A stretch of 64,000 bases of DNA from Methylobacterium sp. J-026 (GTDB lineage: Bacteria; Pseudomonadota; Alphaproteobacteria; Rhizobiales; Beijerinckiaceae), in NCBI RefSeq assembly GCF_022829585.1, contig NZ_JAKSYC010000065.1:62001-126000 (forward strand). Direction: 5' to 3'. Both the position numbers and the translations under genes were made by a program. Positions 7,561-15,195 of the stretch are shown here, piece after piece (position 1 is the first letter of the stretch; the number at the start of each line of letters is the position of its first letter). The notes beneath the pieces were generated by a model that was not told the origin of the DNA, did not search any database, and was given only the letters and a program-made list of their open reading frames with translations.

Positions 7561-8354
7561 CCTTTCCGGTCCCCATCGCCTTCGGTAGGGTCGACAGGGG
7601 TGGCGGCGATTGGAGGAGCAACTTTCTGAAACGGAAACGCCGTCGGCTGCCAGTGACGGCCGAGCTTGAAACGGTCTGCTTCGGTCCGCTCATTCTCCCA
7701 AAGCAGTTTTGCCAACGCCATGTGATCGCCCCCCTTCAGTACCTCCCCCACGGCGAGACAGCTGCGAAAATAATCTGACATTGGTTTACCATCGATCGCT
7801 GCTTGATTTTCGTGTCGTTCCTTAAAGCTCGGGGTAATTAAATCCCAATGCGTTCTTGCGGTTGCCAACTCGCCAAGCGCTGCATGCGTGAAACACATCC
7901 AAATATGATCCTTGCGAAAGCTGTAACCTCTTATTTCCTGAGATAAGATAAAAGTTACAATTTTCTCGATCGAGTCTAAGGATCGGAGAAAGGGTAGAAC
8001 TTCGGTTTCAATTTGCTCCACGAAATCGTCACGAATCATCGGGTCGTCCCAATCCCAGACGCCGTCTTGCCCAGCTGGTTTGAACCGACGGGATCGACCA
8101 ATCAAACCGATCGATCGACCATAGCCTCCAAAACCGAATTTATCCCCACGAATATACAACTCTGTTAGTCTCCATTCGAGCAGGAAGTATCCACGGTTTG
8201 GTCTATTATCGATCCGGATCTGCCTGGCGATGTGACCAACACTTTGAAGACAAAGAAATTTTCCGCCTGTCAGAATAACATCCTGATTTCGATCCAGTAG
8301 CGGGGCAGATAATTCTCGAATTTGCTGCGCCGCTGCAAGTCTCAATGTCGCCAT
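7545..8354 (-). CDS. Putative immunity protein, island paralog 1
   Basis: The soluble 269-residue protein is paralogous to the product of 5508-6212, sharing the IRI-x-NRP-x-RGYF block, LIGRSRRFKPAGQDG, an acidic DFVEQIETEVLP helix, HAALGE and a GD-x2-ALAKLL segment. Its ATG lies 13 nt inside the reconstructed end of the upstream toxin, so toxin and immunity gene would have been translationally coupled. The last residues (RAIA and the stop) are encoded by the terminal repeat of the adjacent IS, so the C-terminus has probably been altered. The first about 240 residues look intact. Function is inferred from gene order; no named family is recognised. Confidence 0.6.
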   Translation of the reverse strand: MATLRLAAAQQIRELSAPLLDRNQDVILTGGKFLCLQSVGHIARQIRIDNRPNRGYFLLEWRLTELYIRGDKFGFGGYGRSIGLIGRSRRFKPAGQDGVWDWDDPMIRDDFVEQIETEVLPFLRSLDSIEKIVTFILSQEIRGYSFRKDHIWMCFTHAALGELATARTHWDLITPSFKERHENQAAIDGKPMSDYFRSCLAVGEVLKGGDHMALAKLLWENERTEADRFKLGRHWQPTAFPFQKVAPPIAATPVDPTEGDGDRKGRAIA

Positions 8355-9354
8355 TTCCTGGGCCTCACTTGTATCATGATAAATCGCACGACGTCGGGGA
8401 ATTCGCCTTTGCCGCTATGACCGAATCGACGGCTTGACGACGGGTCAAACCCTTCCGTCCAATTTTTGGATCGTAAATACATGCGGTGTCGATACGAGGC
8501 CTTGCGAATATATCGGACCTCTTACTACCAGATAGTATGAATGTTCCATCTTCATTGCGCTTGGCGAGAATGAGTTCGGCGACAAAGTTTGGATCTTTCT
8601 TCTCCTAAATCGTATGCGCAATCTCAACATGAATCTTTGTACCCAGCTGCGTCGCATTTGCGTACCCGCCTTGCGCTGTCACACGCGCAGTGACTTCGTC
8701 GACGATCGCCTGCACTTCCCCATTTCTTGGACAAGCTTCGTCCAATTGTGCTTGGCTGAGTTGGCCAATCCAGATCGGCATATCCTTTTCCGGATCGTCC
8801 CCGCTTTTATATTCTTGCGCTGTGAGCCCGAGAACGGTGCCGTACGCGTCCTCCCGGGCAGAGAGATACGTCAGGAGCTGCAACCCAAGCTCGAAGGTTG
8901 CGATGATGGGGGCTGCGATCAGCGGTAGAGCAGGGACAAGGGCAGGTTGAACAATCGGCTCAGCGACGAGGCCTGTCGGCGTGAACGTGGTCCGCGACAG
9001 GACTTCCCCCGTATGGCCATCTCGAATCGTCTGGGTTTCGCCAGATGTCTCGAAGATCCGGCTCTCACCGTCCGGAGCAATAACCGTATGCTGTTCGTCG
9101 AAGGGTTGGCGCCCCGCATGTATTCGGATCGAGAGGACGCGCGTCCCATCCTCGAGCGTCGTGCCGTCCGCGAGCGCGGGCGGATCCTGAGGGGAAGGCC
9201 CGCCGGGTCTATCCTCTTGGAGAGAGGCCCACCGGCCTCCGCTGGGGCCCTGCACCCATTCGCCACCCTTTGGCTGTCCCGCCGGCGCGCGCGGCTGCGT
9301 CTCCCAACCTTTGGCTTGAAGCTGCCGCCGCAGGCGGATCAGCTTGGTCTCCAA
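8342..9354 (-). pseudogene. Polymorphic toxin with nuclease-like C-terminus, broken by amber stop and frameshift
   Basis: From a TTG at 9354 the frame codes 249 residues: an N-terminal ETKLIRLRRQ region, an RAPAGQPKGGEW motif near residue 22 (typical of some phage-linked or polymorphic toxin proteins), a hydrophobic proline/alanine stretch near residues 130-160, and LGTKIHVEIAHTI. A TAG stop at 8605-8607 then interrupts the domain. The same frame continues with DPNFVAELIL, RPRIDTACIYDPKIG and RRQAVDSV. A one-base frame change near 8405-8420 leads to FPDVVRFIMIQVRP and a stop at 8342-8344. The orphan fragment at 6209-6347 has the same ending, which confirms the reconstruction. The D-x-K motif suggests a PD-(D/E)xK-like nuclease. 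Confidence 0.65.
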
Positions 9355-9744
9355 TGCGAGACCGGCGAGGATGTCGCGCAGGCGTGGCGGCGGCGAAATG
9401 CGGCCTCTTCCTCGTCCCGAAGCCCTTGAAGGACGAGGGCCGCGGACGTCCGCCGCGCCAGGCTCACCCGTGGGATCTTCGGCCGTCGTTGGGCACGGCG
9501 TTCCGGGGAGCGAGGTCAGCGATGGGTAGGCGTGGCGGGTATGGCGGTCTGCGGTTTGTGAGGGACACCGTCCGTTCCAGTGTCACCGCGGGACTTCGAC
9601 CCGCGGCAAGGCATGGTCGGGCCCATCGCACGGGCCAAACACGAGGGGCCTGTGGACAACCCCCTGCGTGGCCGTGGGCCGCATCCGTGAAGCCAACCTG
9701 GCCTGGGACCCGGAGCCCGACGCCCCGTATCCGCTCCGATAACG
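9355..9744. other. Region between the toxin pseudogene and the tRNA
   Basis: I see no recognisable gene in these 390 nt. On the minus strand a short frame (GLRDEEEAAFRRR) just upstream of the TTG at 9354 resembles a helical protein start and could be a frame-shifted N-terminus of the toxin, but this is weak. No integrase is visible. Confidence 0.4.
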
Positions 9745-9771
9745 AAAAAGCCCCGGCGTCCTGGCCAGGGC
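9745..9771 (-). terminator. Rho-independent terminator downstream of tRNA-Met
   Basis: On the minus strand GCCCTGGC and GCCGGGGC form an 8-bp stem (one G-U) with a 6-nt loop, followed by five T. It lies 25 nt beyond the tRNA 3' end. Confidence 0.85.
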
Positions 9772-9796
9772 TTCGCAGCAAAGCTTTTATTGAAGT

Positions 9797-9873
9797 TGGT
9801 AGCGAGGGAGGGATTTGAACCCCCGACACAAGGATTATGATTCCTCTGCTCTAACCAGCTGAGCTACCCCGCC
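9797..9873 (-). tRNA. tRNA-Met (anticodon CAT), elongator type
   Basis: The gene is 77 nt including an encoded CCA. The acceptor stem is GGCGGGG with CCTCGCT (two G-U pairs). The D-arm contains GCTCAGCTGGTTAGAGC. The anticodon stem is GAGGA/TCCTT with loop ATCATAA, placing CAT at 34-36, and the T-arm contains GGTTCAAATCC. The initiator C1-A72 mismatch is absent (G1-U72 here), so it is the elongator, although a tRNA-Ile2 read after lysidine modification cannot be fully excluded. The 3' end faces the accessory island. Confidence 0.93.
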
Positions 9874-9916
9874 CCAAGCCGCCTGCGCCCCGGAGGGCGA
9901 CGCGTGCGACGGCGGC

Positions 9917-9946
9917 GGTATAGGGAGGCCGGGCGCATAGTGTCAA
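9917..9946 (-). promoter_or_regulatory. Sigma-70 type promoter of tRNA-Met
   Basis: On the minus strand TTGACA (9941-9946) is separated by 18 nt from TATACC (9917-9922), 44 nt upstream of the tRNA 5' end. It matches the consensus at -35 exactly. Confidence 0.7.
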
Positions 9947-10106
9947 CGGTCATGCGCGCCGTTTCGCGATGGTCTCGGGCGCGACGGACGCGCGAGGTTG
10001 TCATGCGGGGCGGGAGGCCAGCGGCACGGCACGCATGTTCGACCGTGCCCGCGCCCCTATGTCGGCCGAACGGTCCCTGTCGGGGCCGGCTAGACCGGAG
10101 CGTTCA

Positions 10107-10547
10107 ATGACCCGTCGCGCCATCTCCCCGCTCGCCGCCCTGCTCGCTTTCGCCATCCCGCTCGTCGCCGCGCCGGCCTTCGCGGCGGCCGGGGCGGCCT
10201 ACCGCGCGGCCCTCAGCGGGGGCAGCGAAGTGCCGGCGACCCCGTCGACGGGCACCGGGGCGGTTTCGGCGACCTACGACCCGGCGACCAAGCGCCTGAG
10301 CTGGACCGGGACGTATAGCGGCCTCACCGGTCCGGTGACCGCAGCCCACTTCCACGGACCGGCCAAGGCCGGCGAGAATGCCGGCGTGCTCGTACCGGTG
10401 ACGGCCACCACCAGCCCGTTCTCCGGCGAGGCGACCCTGGACGACGCCAAGGCCGCGGATCTCGAAGCCGGCAAGCTCTATTTCAACCTCCACACCGCGG
10501 CCAACCCGAAGGGCGAGATTCGCGGTCAGGTGGAGCCGGCGCACTGA
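10107..10547 (+). CDS. CHRD-domain exported protein
   Basis: The 146-residue protein has a clear signal peptide (MTRRAISPLAALLAFAIPLV, cleavage near APAFA-A). A single CHRD domain follows: LSGGSEVPATPSTGTGAV, then AAHFHGPAKAGENAGVLV and LYFNLHTAANPKGEIRGQV. The CHRD fold was named from chordin; bacterial versions are periplasmic or secreted and of unknown function. I chose ATG 10107 because it begins the signal peptide. It stands alone downstream of the tRNA gene. Confidence 0.85.
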   Translation: MTRRAISPLAALLAFAIPLVAAPAFAAAGAAYRAALSGGSEVPATPSTGTGAVSATYDPATKRLSWTGTYSGLTGPVTAAHFHGPAKAGENAGVLVPVTATTSPFSGEATLDDAKAADLEAGKLYFNLHTAANPKGEIRGQVEPAH

Positions 10548-10619
10548 TCGACGCAACGGACGCCTCGACGCGCCGGCGCGCGGCCGTTAGGCGGGTCTCC
10601 CCACCCGCCGGAGCTTTCG

Positions 10620-10958
10620 ATGAAGCTTATCGAGGCCATCATCGCCTGGACGCCCATCCGCTGGGCGGAGCTGAAGCCCGAGACCGCCGGGCAGGTCGTC
10701 GTCCTGGCCGCGCCCGACGCTGCCGGTGAGGCGCGACGCTACATGATGCGCGCCGGCGCCAGCTCGTCGGCGCTCGCTGCCCTGTCGGACGAGGCGCGCA
10801 TCGCCCGCTTGTTCATCGATTTCCAGACCCTCGTGGTGCGCGACGGCATCGATCCGCAGGTGGCGCACCGGGCCTTCCTGGCCATCGACGAGTACCGGTT
10901 CCGCATCGCCCCAGACACGGAAGGTGCCGCGTTCGAGGATCCGCCCGAGGAGGATTAG
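10620..10958 (+). CDS. Conserved hypothetical protein (112 aa)
   Basis: The 112-residue cytosolic protein has a hydrophobic N-terminal helix that is too short for a clear signal peptide, a helical middle (ALAALSDEARIARLFIDFQT) and an acidic tail (FEDPPEED). GGAG lies about 8 nt before the ATG. Codon use and GC match the genome. I do not recognise a family. Confidence 0.65.
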   Translation: MKLIEAIIAWTPIRWAELKPETAGQVVVLAAPDAAGEARRYMMRAGASSSALAALSDEARIARLFIDFQTLVVRDGIDPQVAHRAFLAIDEYRFRIAPDTEGAAFEDPPEED

Positions 10959-11065
10959 CGCGACCTCTCGTCCGGACGCGCTCGCGCAAGCGTGAGAATA
11001 ACGAATACACTTGGGCCGGCGGCGCCCTATGTGAGTCGGTGTCCTGACCCCGTCGGAGGCCGGCC

Positions 11066-11971
11066 ATGCCCGTATCCCGTCGCGCCGTCGTCGCCGCGGC
11101 CGCGCTCGCCCCGCTGGCGAGCCGCTTCGCCCAGGCCGCCGAACCGCTGATCCGCCGGCCGATCCCGTCCAGCGGAGAGATGCTGCCGGCGATCGGGATC
11201 GGCACCTCCCGCCGCTATGAGGTCGAGCCGACACCCGACAACGTCGCGCCCCTCAGGGAGGCGGTGCGGAGCTTCGTGACCCTCGGCGGCACGGTGATCG
11301 ACACCGCTCCGAGCTACGGCACGGCAGAGGACGTGCTCGGCGCCATCCTGTCGGAGCCGGGCCTGCGCCAGAAGATCTTCCTGGCCAGCAAGGTCGACAC
11401 GACCGGGCACGAGGCGACCCGCGCGGAGTTCGAACGGTCGTTGACGCGGATGAAGGTCGAGACGCTCGATCTCGTCGCCGTCCACAACCTGATCGACGTG
11501 GCCGACAACCTCGCATTGCTGCGCGACCTCAAGAGCCAGAAGCGGATCCGCTACGTCGGTGTCACCGTCTGGCGTGACAACCAGCTCGAGGCGCTGGAGG
11601 CCGTGATGAAGCGGGAGACCCTCGACTTCATCCAGGTGAATTACGCCATCGACAACCGGGCCGCCGCCGAGCGCGTGATCCCGCTCGCCGCCGAGAGGGG
11701 CATGGCGGTGATGACCAACGTGCCCTTCGGCCGCGACCGCCTGTTCAAGGCGGTGCAGGGCAAGGATCTGCCGCCGGTGGCGAAGGACCTCGGCTGTGCG
11801 AGCTGGCCGCAATTCTTCCTCAAATACGTCCTCGGCAACCCGGCCGTGACCTGCCCGATCCCGGGCATGGCGAAGGCCAGCTACGTCGCGGACAATCTCG
11901 GCGCCGCCCGGGGGGCACTCCCGGGTCCGGCACAACGCAAGCAGATGGAGAGCTTCATCGATGCGGTCTGA
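11066..11971 (+). CDS. Exported aldo/keto reductase
   Basis: The 301-residue protein opens with a twin-arginine-like leader (SRRAVVAAAALAPLASRFA) and then an aldo/keto reductase (TIM-barrel) domain. Candidate catalytic residues are visible: D in DTAPSYG with the Y, K in ASKVDT, and H in VAVHNL, the Asp-Tyr-Lys-His tetrad. NADPH-dependent carbonyl reduction is the family reaction, though a folded cofactor would have to be exported with the protein through Tat. The substrate is unknown. The stop lies inside the start of the next gene (11-nt overlap), so the two are probably co-translated. Confidence 0.85.
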   Translation: MPVSRRAVVAAAALAPLASRFAQAAEPLIRRPIPSSGEMLPAIGIGTSRRYEVEPTPDNVAPLREAVRSFVTLGGTVIDTAPSYGTAEDVLGAILSEPGLRQKIFLASKVDTTGHEATRAEFERSLTRMKVETLDLVAVHNLIDVADNLALLRDLKSQKRIRYVGVTVWRDNQLEALEAVMKRETLDFIQVNYAIDNRAAAERVIPLAAERGMAVMTNVPFGRDRLFKAVQGKDLPPVAKDLGCASWPQFFLKYVLGNPAVTCPIPGMAKASYVADNLGAARGALPGPAQRKQMESFIDAV

Positions 11972-12707
11972 TCGAGTCACGCGCCGCGCGGCGCTCGCCC
12001 TGGCGGCTGGCCTGTCGCTGGCGGTTTCCGCCATCCCGGTCCAGGCGCAGGACGGGGCGAAGAAGATCCGGATCGGCGTGATCGGCGCTGGCAATATCGG
12101 CGGCACCATCGGGACCCTGTGGGTCAAGGACGGGCACGAGGTGATGTTCGCCTCGCGTCACCCGGAGACTCTCGCGTCCATGGTCTCGGAACTCGGCCCC
12201 AAGGCGAAGGCCGGCACCCCCGAGGAGGCGATCAAGTTCGGGGACGCGGTGTTCATCGCGGTCCCCTACAAGGCCTATCCGGATCTCGCCAAGGAGATCG
12301 GGCCGGCCCTGTCCGGCAAGATCGTGCTCGACGCCGGCAACGCCACCCAGCGGCGCGACGGGGCGCTCTACGACGAGGTCCAGGCGAACGGCATCGGTAC
12401 CACCTCCGCCAAGTACTTCCCGGGCGCGAAGCTGGTCCGGGCGTTCAATGCGGCGAACTATAAGGTCTTCGCCAAGGAAAGCGCCGACGGCGGCAAGGCC
12501 CGCGCCGGCGGCCGGATGGCGATCCCGATCGCCGGGGACGACCCGGAGGCGCTGAAGGTCGCCGAGGGTCTGGTCCGCGATGCCGGCTTCGACCCGGTGG
12601 TGGTCGGTCCGCTCAAGGAGGCCGACCGGTTCGCCATGGGCTCCCCCGGCTTCGGTCATGAACTCACCGCCCCGGAGCTGCGCGAGAAGCTCGGCGTCGC
12701 CAAGTGA
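11961..12707 (+). CDS. Exported NADP-binding oxidoreductase (F420-reductase/NpdG-like)
   Basis: The 248-residue protein has a Tat-like signal (TRRAALALAAGLSLAVSA, cleavage near VQAQ). A Rossmann domain begins IRIGVIGAGNIGGTIG and continues with FASRHPE, matching the NADPH-dependent F420 oxidoreductase-like family (F420_oxidored). KLVRAFNAANYKVF is also typical. The family's real substrate in bacteria lacking F420 is not known. It overlaps the aldo/keto reductase gene by 11 nt. Both have RR-type leaders, suggesting a two-gene unit for exported, NADP-loaded reductases. Confidence 0.8.
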   Translation: MRSDRVTRRAALALAAGLSLAVSAIPVQAQDGAKKIRIGVIGAGNIGGTIGTLWVKDGHEVMFASRHPETLASMVSELGPKAKAGTPEEAIKFGDAVFIAVPYKAYPDLAKEIGPALSGKIVLDAGNATQRRDGALYDEVQANGIGTTSAKYFPGAKLVRAFNAANYKVFAKESADGGKARAGGRMAIPIAGDDPEALKVAEGLVRDAGFDPVVVGPLKEADRFAMGSPGFGHELTAPELREKLGVAK

Positions 12708-12761
12708 ACCGCCGGGGCCGCAGCGGCGTGACGGGGACGACCTTGCCGGTGAGATCGCCCC

Positions 12762-14138
12762 ATGGCTGAGCCAGCCGCGGCCCGCGGGCCGCTCGCGCGC
12801 CTGATCGACATCCAGCCCGGGGAGGGCAGGGCGCTCGCCTGGGCCTGGGCCTACATCTTCTCGATCCTGGCCGCCTACTACGTCCTCCGCCCGATCCGCG
12901 ACCAGATGGGGGTCGCTGGCGGTATCGAGAACCTGCCCTGGCTGTTCACCGCGACCCTGGTGGGCATGCTCGCCCTGAACCTGCCCTTCGCCTACCTGGT
13001 GAAGCGGATGCCGCGGGCCCGGTTCGTGCCGATCACCTACCGCTTCTTCGCGGCCAATATCCTCGCCTTCGCGCTGACGCTGTACCTGGCACCGCCGGAC
13101 TGGGGCGTATGGATCGGGCGGGTGTTCTTCGTCTGGCTGTCGATCTTCAACCTGTTCGTGGTGTCGATCTTCTGGGCGACGATCGTCGACGTGTTCTCCA
13201 ATGCGCAGGGCCGGCGGCTGTTCGGCTTCATCGCGGCCGGCGCGACGCTCGGCGCCATCGCGGGCTCGGCCACCACCGCGCTCCTGGCCAAGAACGTCCC
13301 GACCTGGGGCCTGATGCTCGGTGCCGTCGTGCTCCTCGAAGTCGCGGTGTTCTGCATGCGCGGCCTGGCGGCGCACGCGACGCGCCTGCACGAGATGCCC
13401 GGATCGACGCAGGGCGCGGGCGACGGGCAGGACCGGACGATCGGCGGCAGCGTGCTGGCCGGCGTGACCCGGACCTTCGCGTCGCCCTACCTGCTCAACA
13501 TCTCCCTGTTCCTGCTGCTGTTCTCGGTGACGTCGACGTTCCTGTATTTCGAGCAGGCCGGCATCGCGAAGCGCAGCTTTCCGGATCGTGGCGCGCAGAC
13601 CGCGTTCTTCGCCAGCGTCGACCTCGCGGTGAACGTGCTGACGCTGGGCGTCCAATTGTTCCTCACCGGTCGGATCGTGAACCGGATCGGCATCGCCCTG
13701 ACCCTCGCCATCCTCCCGGCCTTCAGCATCCTCGGCTTCGCGGCACTCGCCCTGTGGCCGACGATCGGCGTGATCGTCGCGTTTCAGGTTCTGCGTCGGG
13801 CGGGCAACTTCGCGATTGCGCGCCCGGTCCGGGAAGTCCTGTTCACGGTCGTCCCGCGGGAGGACCGCTACAAGGCCAAGAGCTTCATCGACACGGTGGT
13901 CTATCGGCTCGGCGACCAGGTCGGCGCATGGTCGTTCACCGGGATCCAGGGGCTCGGCTTCGGCAGCATCGGCATCGCCGGGGCCGCGATCCCGCTGTCC
14001 ATGGTCTGGCTCGTGAACAGTCTCTGGCTCGGCCGCGCCCAGGAGCAGCGCCGGTCCACGCAGGATCTCGCGGGCGCCGACGAACCGGGCCCGGTGTCGG
14101 TTCCGCTCGACCGTGCCGTGGCTTCGACCGGGCGGTGA
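12762..14138 (+). CDS. MFS/ATP:ADP-antiporter-like membrane carrier
   Basis: The 458-residue polytopic membrane protein has roughly 12 spans. The N-terminal region (YYVLRPIRDQMGVAGG) and the later RRAGNFAIARPVREVLF segment resemble the NTP/NDP-exchange (TLC, Npt) branch of the MFS superfamily found in free-living bacteria, where the substrate is unknown. A polar loop lies near residues 210-230. It has no partner gene: it starts 54 nt after the Rossmann oxidoreductase and ends 162 nt before a small exported protein. Nucleotide exchange should not be assumed. Confidence 0.75.
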   Translation: MAEPAAARGPLARLIDIQPGEGRALAWAWAYIFSILAAYYVLRPIRDQMGVAGGIENLPWLFTATLVGMLALNLPFAYLVKRMPRARFVPITYRFFAANILAFALTLYLAPPDWGVWIGRVFFVWLSIFNLFVVSIFWATIVDVFSNAQGRRLFGFIAAGATLGAIAGSATTALLAKNVPTWGLMLGAVVLLEVAVFCMRGLAAHATRLHEMPGSTQGAGDGQDRTIGGSVLAGVTRTFASPYLLNISLFLLLFSVTSTFLYFEQAGIAKRSFPDRGAQTAFFASVDLAVNVLTLGVQLFLTGRIVNRIGIALTLAILPAFSILGFAALALWPTIGVIVAFQVLRRAGNFAIARPVREVLFTVVPREDRYKAKSFIDTVVYRLGDQVGAWSFTGIQGLGFGSIGIAGAAIPLSMVWLVNSLWLGRAQEQRRSTQDLAGADEPGPVSVPLDRAVASTGR

Positions 14139-14300
14139 CCCGAGCCGCGCAGCGGCTCGACGCGATATCAGAGCCGACGTAGAGATCCGCTTGGGAGCCA
14201 CGCATTCGCGTCACCAGTCCGTGCCGGAAAGTCGGCATGGTTAACGTGCGGTTTACCCTGCGGCGGGAGGTAGGGTGACGAGTTCCGCCGGGAGGGATGC

Positions 14301-14684
14301 ATGCCGGACGCCGCGCGACGGCTTCACAGGTCCGCGCGCGGCCACGGCCGCCGCATCGTCGCGACACTGGGAATGCTGGTCCTGGCTTCGGGACCCTGCC
14401 TGGCCCAGGAGCCGCTCTTCATCCGCATCCGCCCCCTGTCCGATGCCGAAGCCGCACGCGCGGCCCGCGAAGCCGTGTGGGCACGCCGTCAGGCCCATGC
14501 CCGGGCGGTGATCGAATCGGTCTGCACCGGATGCCTGGGTGCGTGGCGACCCGCGGCCGAATCGCCCCCCGAACCAAGCTCCGACCGGGTCGCGGACCTC
14601 GCCGTGCCGACGGGGGTTGAACTCGACCCCGGCTCCGGGGCATCCGTCCACCCCAATCCTTCGAGTCCCGAGAGGCAACCATGA
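14301..14684 (+). CDS. Small exported hypothetical protein (127 aa)
   Basis: The protein has a long basic N-region and a hydrophobic core (IVATLGMLVLASGPCLA) that looks like a signal peptide ending at AQ. The mature part is about 90 residues, helical in its first half (DAEAARAAREAVWARRQ), with a CTGC pair that could form a disulfide, and a proline-rich tail. The ATG of the next gene overlaps its stop (ATGA). No family recognised. Confidence 0.6.
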   Translation: MPDAARRLHRSARGHGRRIVATLGMLVLASGPCLAQEPLFIRIRPLSDAEAARAAREAVWARRQAHARAVIESVCTGCLGAWRPAAESPPEPSSDRVADLAVPTGVELDPGSGASVHPNPSSPERQP

Positions 14685-15100
14685 CCCAGTCGCATCCGAC
14701 CAGCGGCGCCGAGCCCGAAGTCGATTGCCCGGTGAGCCTCGAGGTCCTGGGCTCCGTGTACCGCGCCGACGAATTCGACCTGCCGCTGATCCTGGAGGAG
14801 ATCCCGCCGCTGCAGCGCGCGCAGCTCGCCACTTACCTGTATGGCAAGAGCCACATGCACAAGCTCGGCCTGAAGGTCGCCCGGTCCTGCGAGCGCGACG
14901 ACCTGATCCGGGTCGCCGGCGAGATCGGCTCCGTGATCCACGGCCAGGCACACCTGAAGCCGTCCCGGCCCGTGCCGGAGGCCGCGCCGCAGCTGCGCGC
15001 CAAGACCCCGCCCGGCCAGAAGAAGGTGAGCCTCGCCGGGGCGGCGGCGAAGCCCGCGATCAGCCTGGGCGGCTCGGCCAAGGTCCGCAACTTAGACTGA
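14681..15100 (+). CDS. Conserved hypothetical protein (139 aa)
   Basis: The 139-residue cytosolic protein has an ordered first 90 residues (YRADEFDLPLILEEIPPLQR, then LATYLYGKSHMHKLGLKVAR) and a basic, low-complexity tail. Its start overlaps the preceding exported-protein stop by 4 nt, implying translational coupling. The first part could be a small helical domain, but I do not recognise a family and suggest no function. The next gene, guaA, starts 95 nt downstream. Confidence 0.65.
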   Translation: MTQSHPTSGAEPEVDCPVSLEVLGSVYRADEFDLPLILEEIPPLQRAQLATYLYGKSHMHKLGLKVARSCERDDLIRVAGEIGSVIHGQAHLKPSRPVPEAAPQLRAKTPPGQKKVSLAGAAAKPAISLGGSAKVRNLD

Positions 15101-15195
15101 CCGCCGACGATCCTGGCGCGCGCCTTGCGCGGCGATCCCCAGCCCCCGCGGGGATGCGCGTTGCGCGCGTGCCGGCCATCGGATAATCGCCCGCG

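Noticed and set aside
8445..8657. A 70-codon minus-strand frame at the end of the toxin
   Set aside because: It is in another phase. The phase continuing past the TAG gives a sequence matching the orphan toxin fragment, so the toxin frame is the real one.
5263..9797. CRISPR or prophage interpretation of the island
   Set aside because: No repeat-spacer array, capsid, portal, terminase or integrase is visible; the content is toxin/immunity and IS only.
9464..9829. A minus-strand frame starting inside tRNA-Met
   Set aside because: It begins in the tRNA sequence and crosses the tRNA terminator, a common false gene call.
11955..14201. A 748-codon minus-strand open frame opposite the MFS-like carrier
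   Set aside because: It is rich in Arg, Asp, Glu and His with no motifs; the plus strand has signal peptides, Rossmann motifs and membrane spans.
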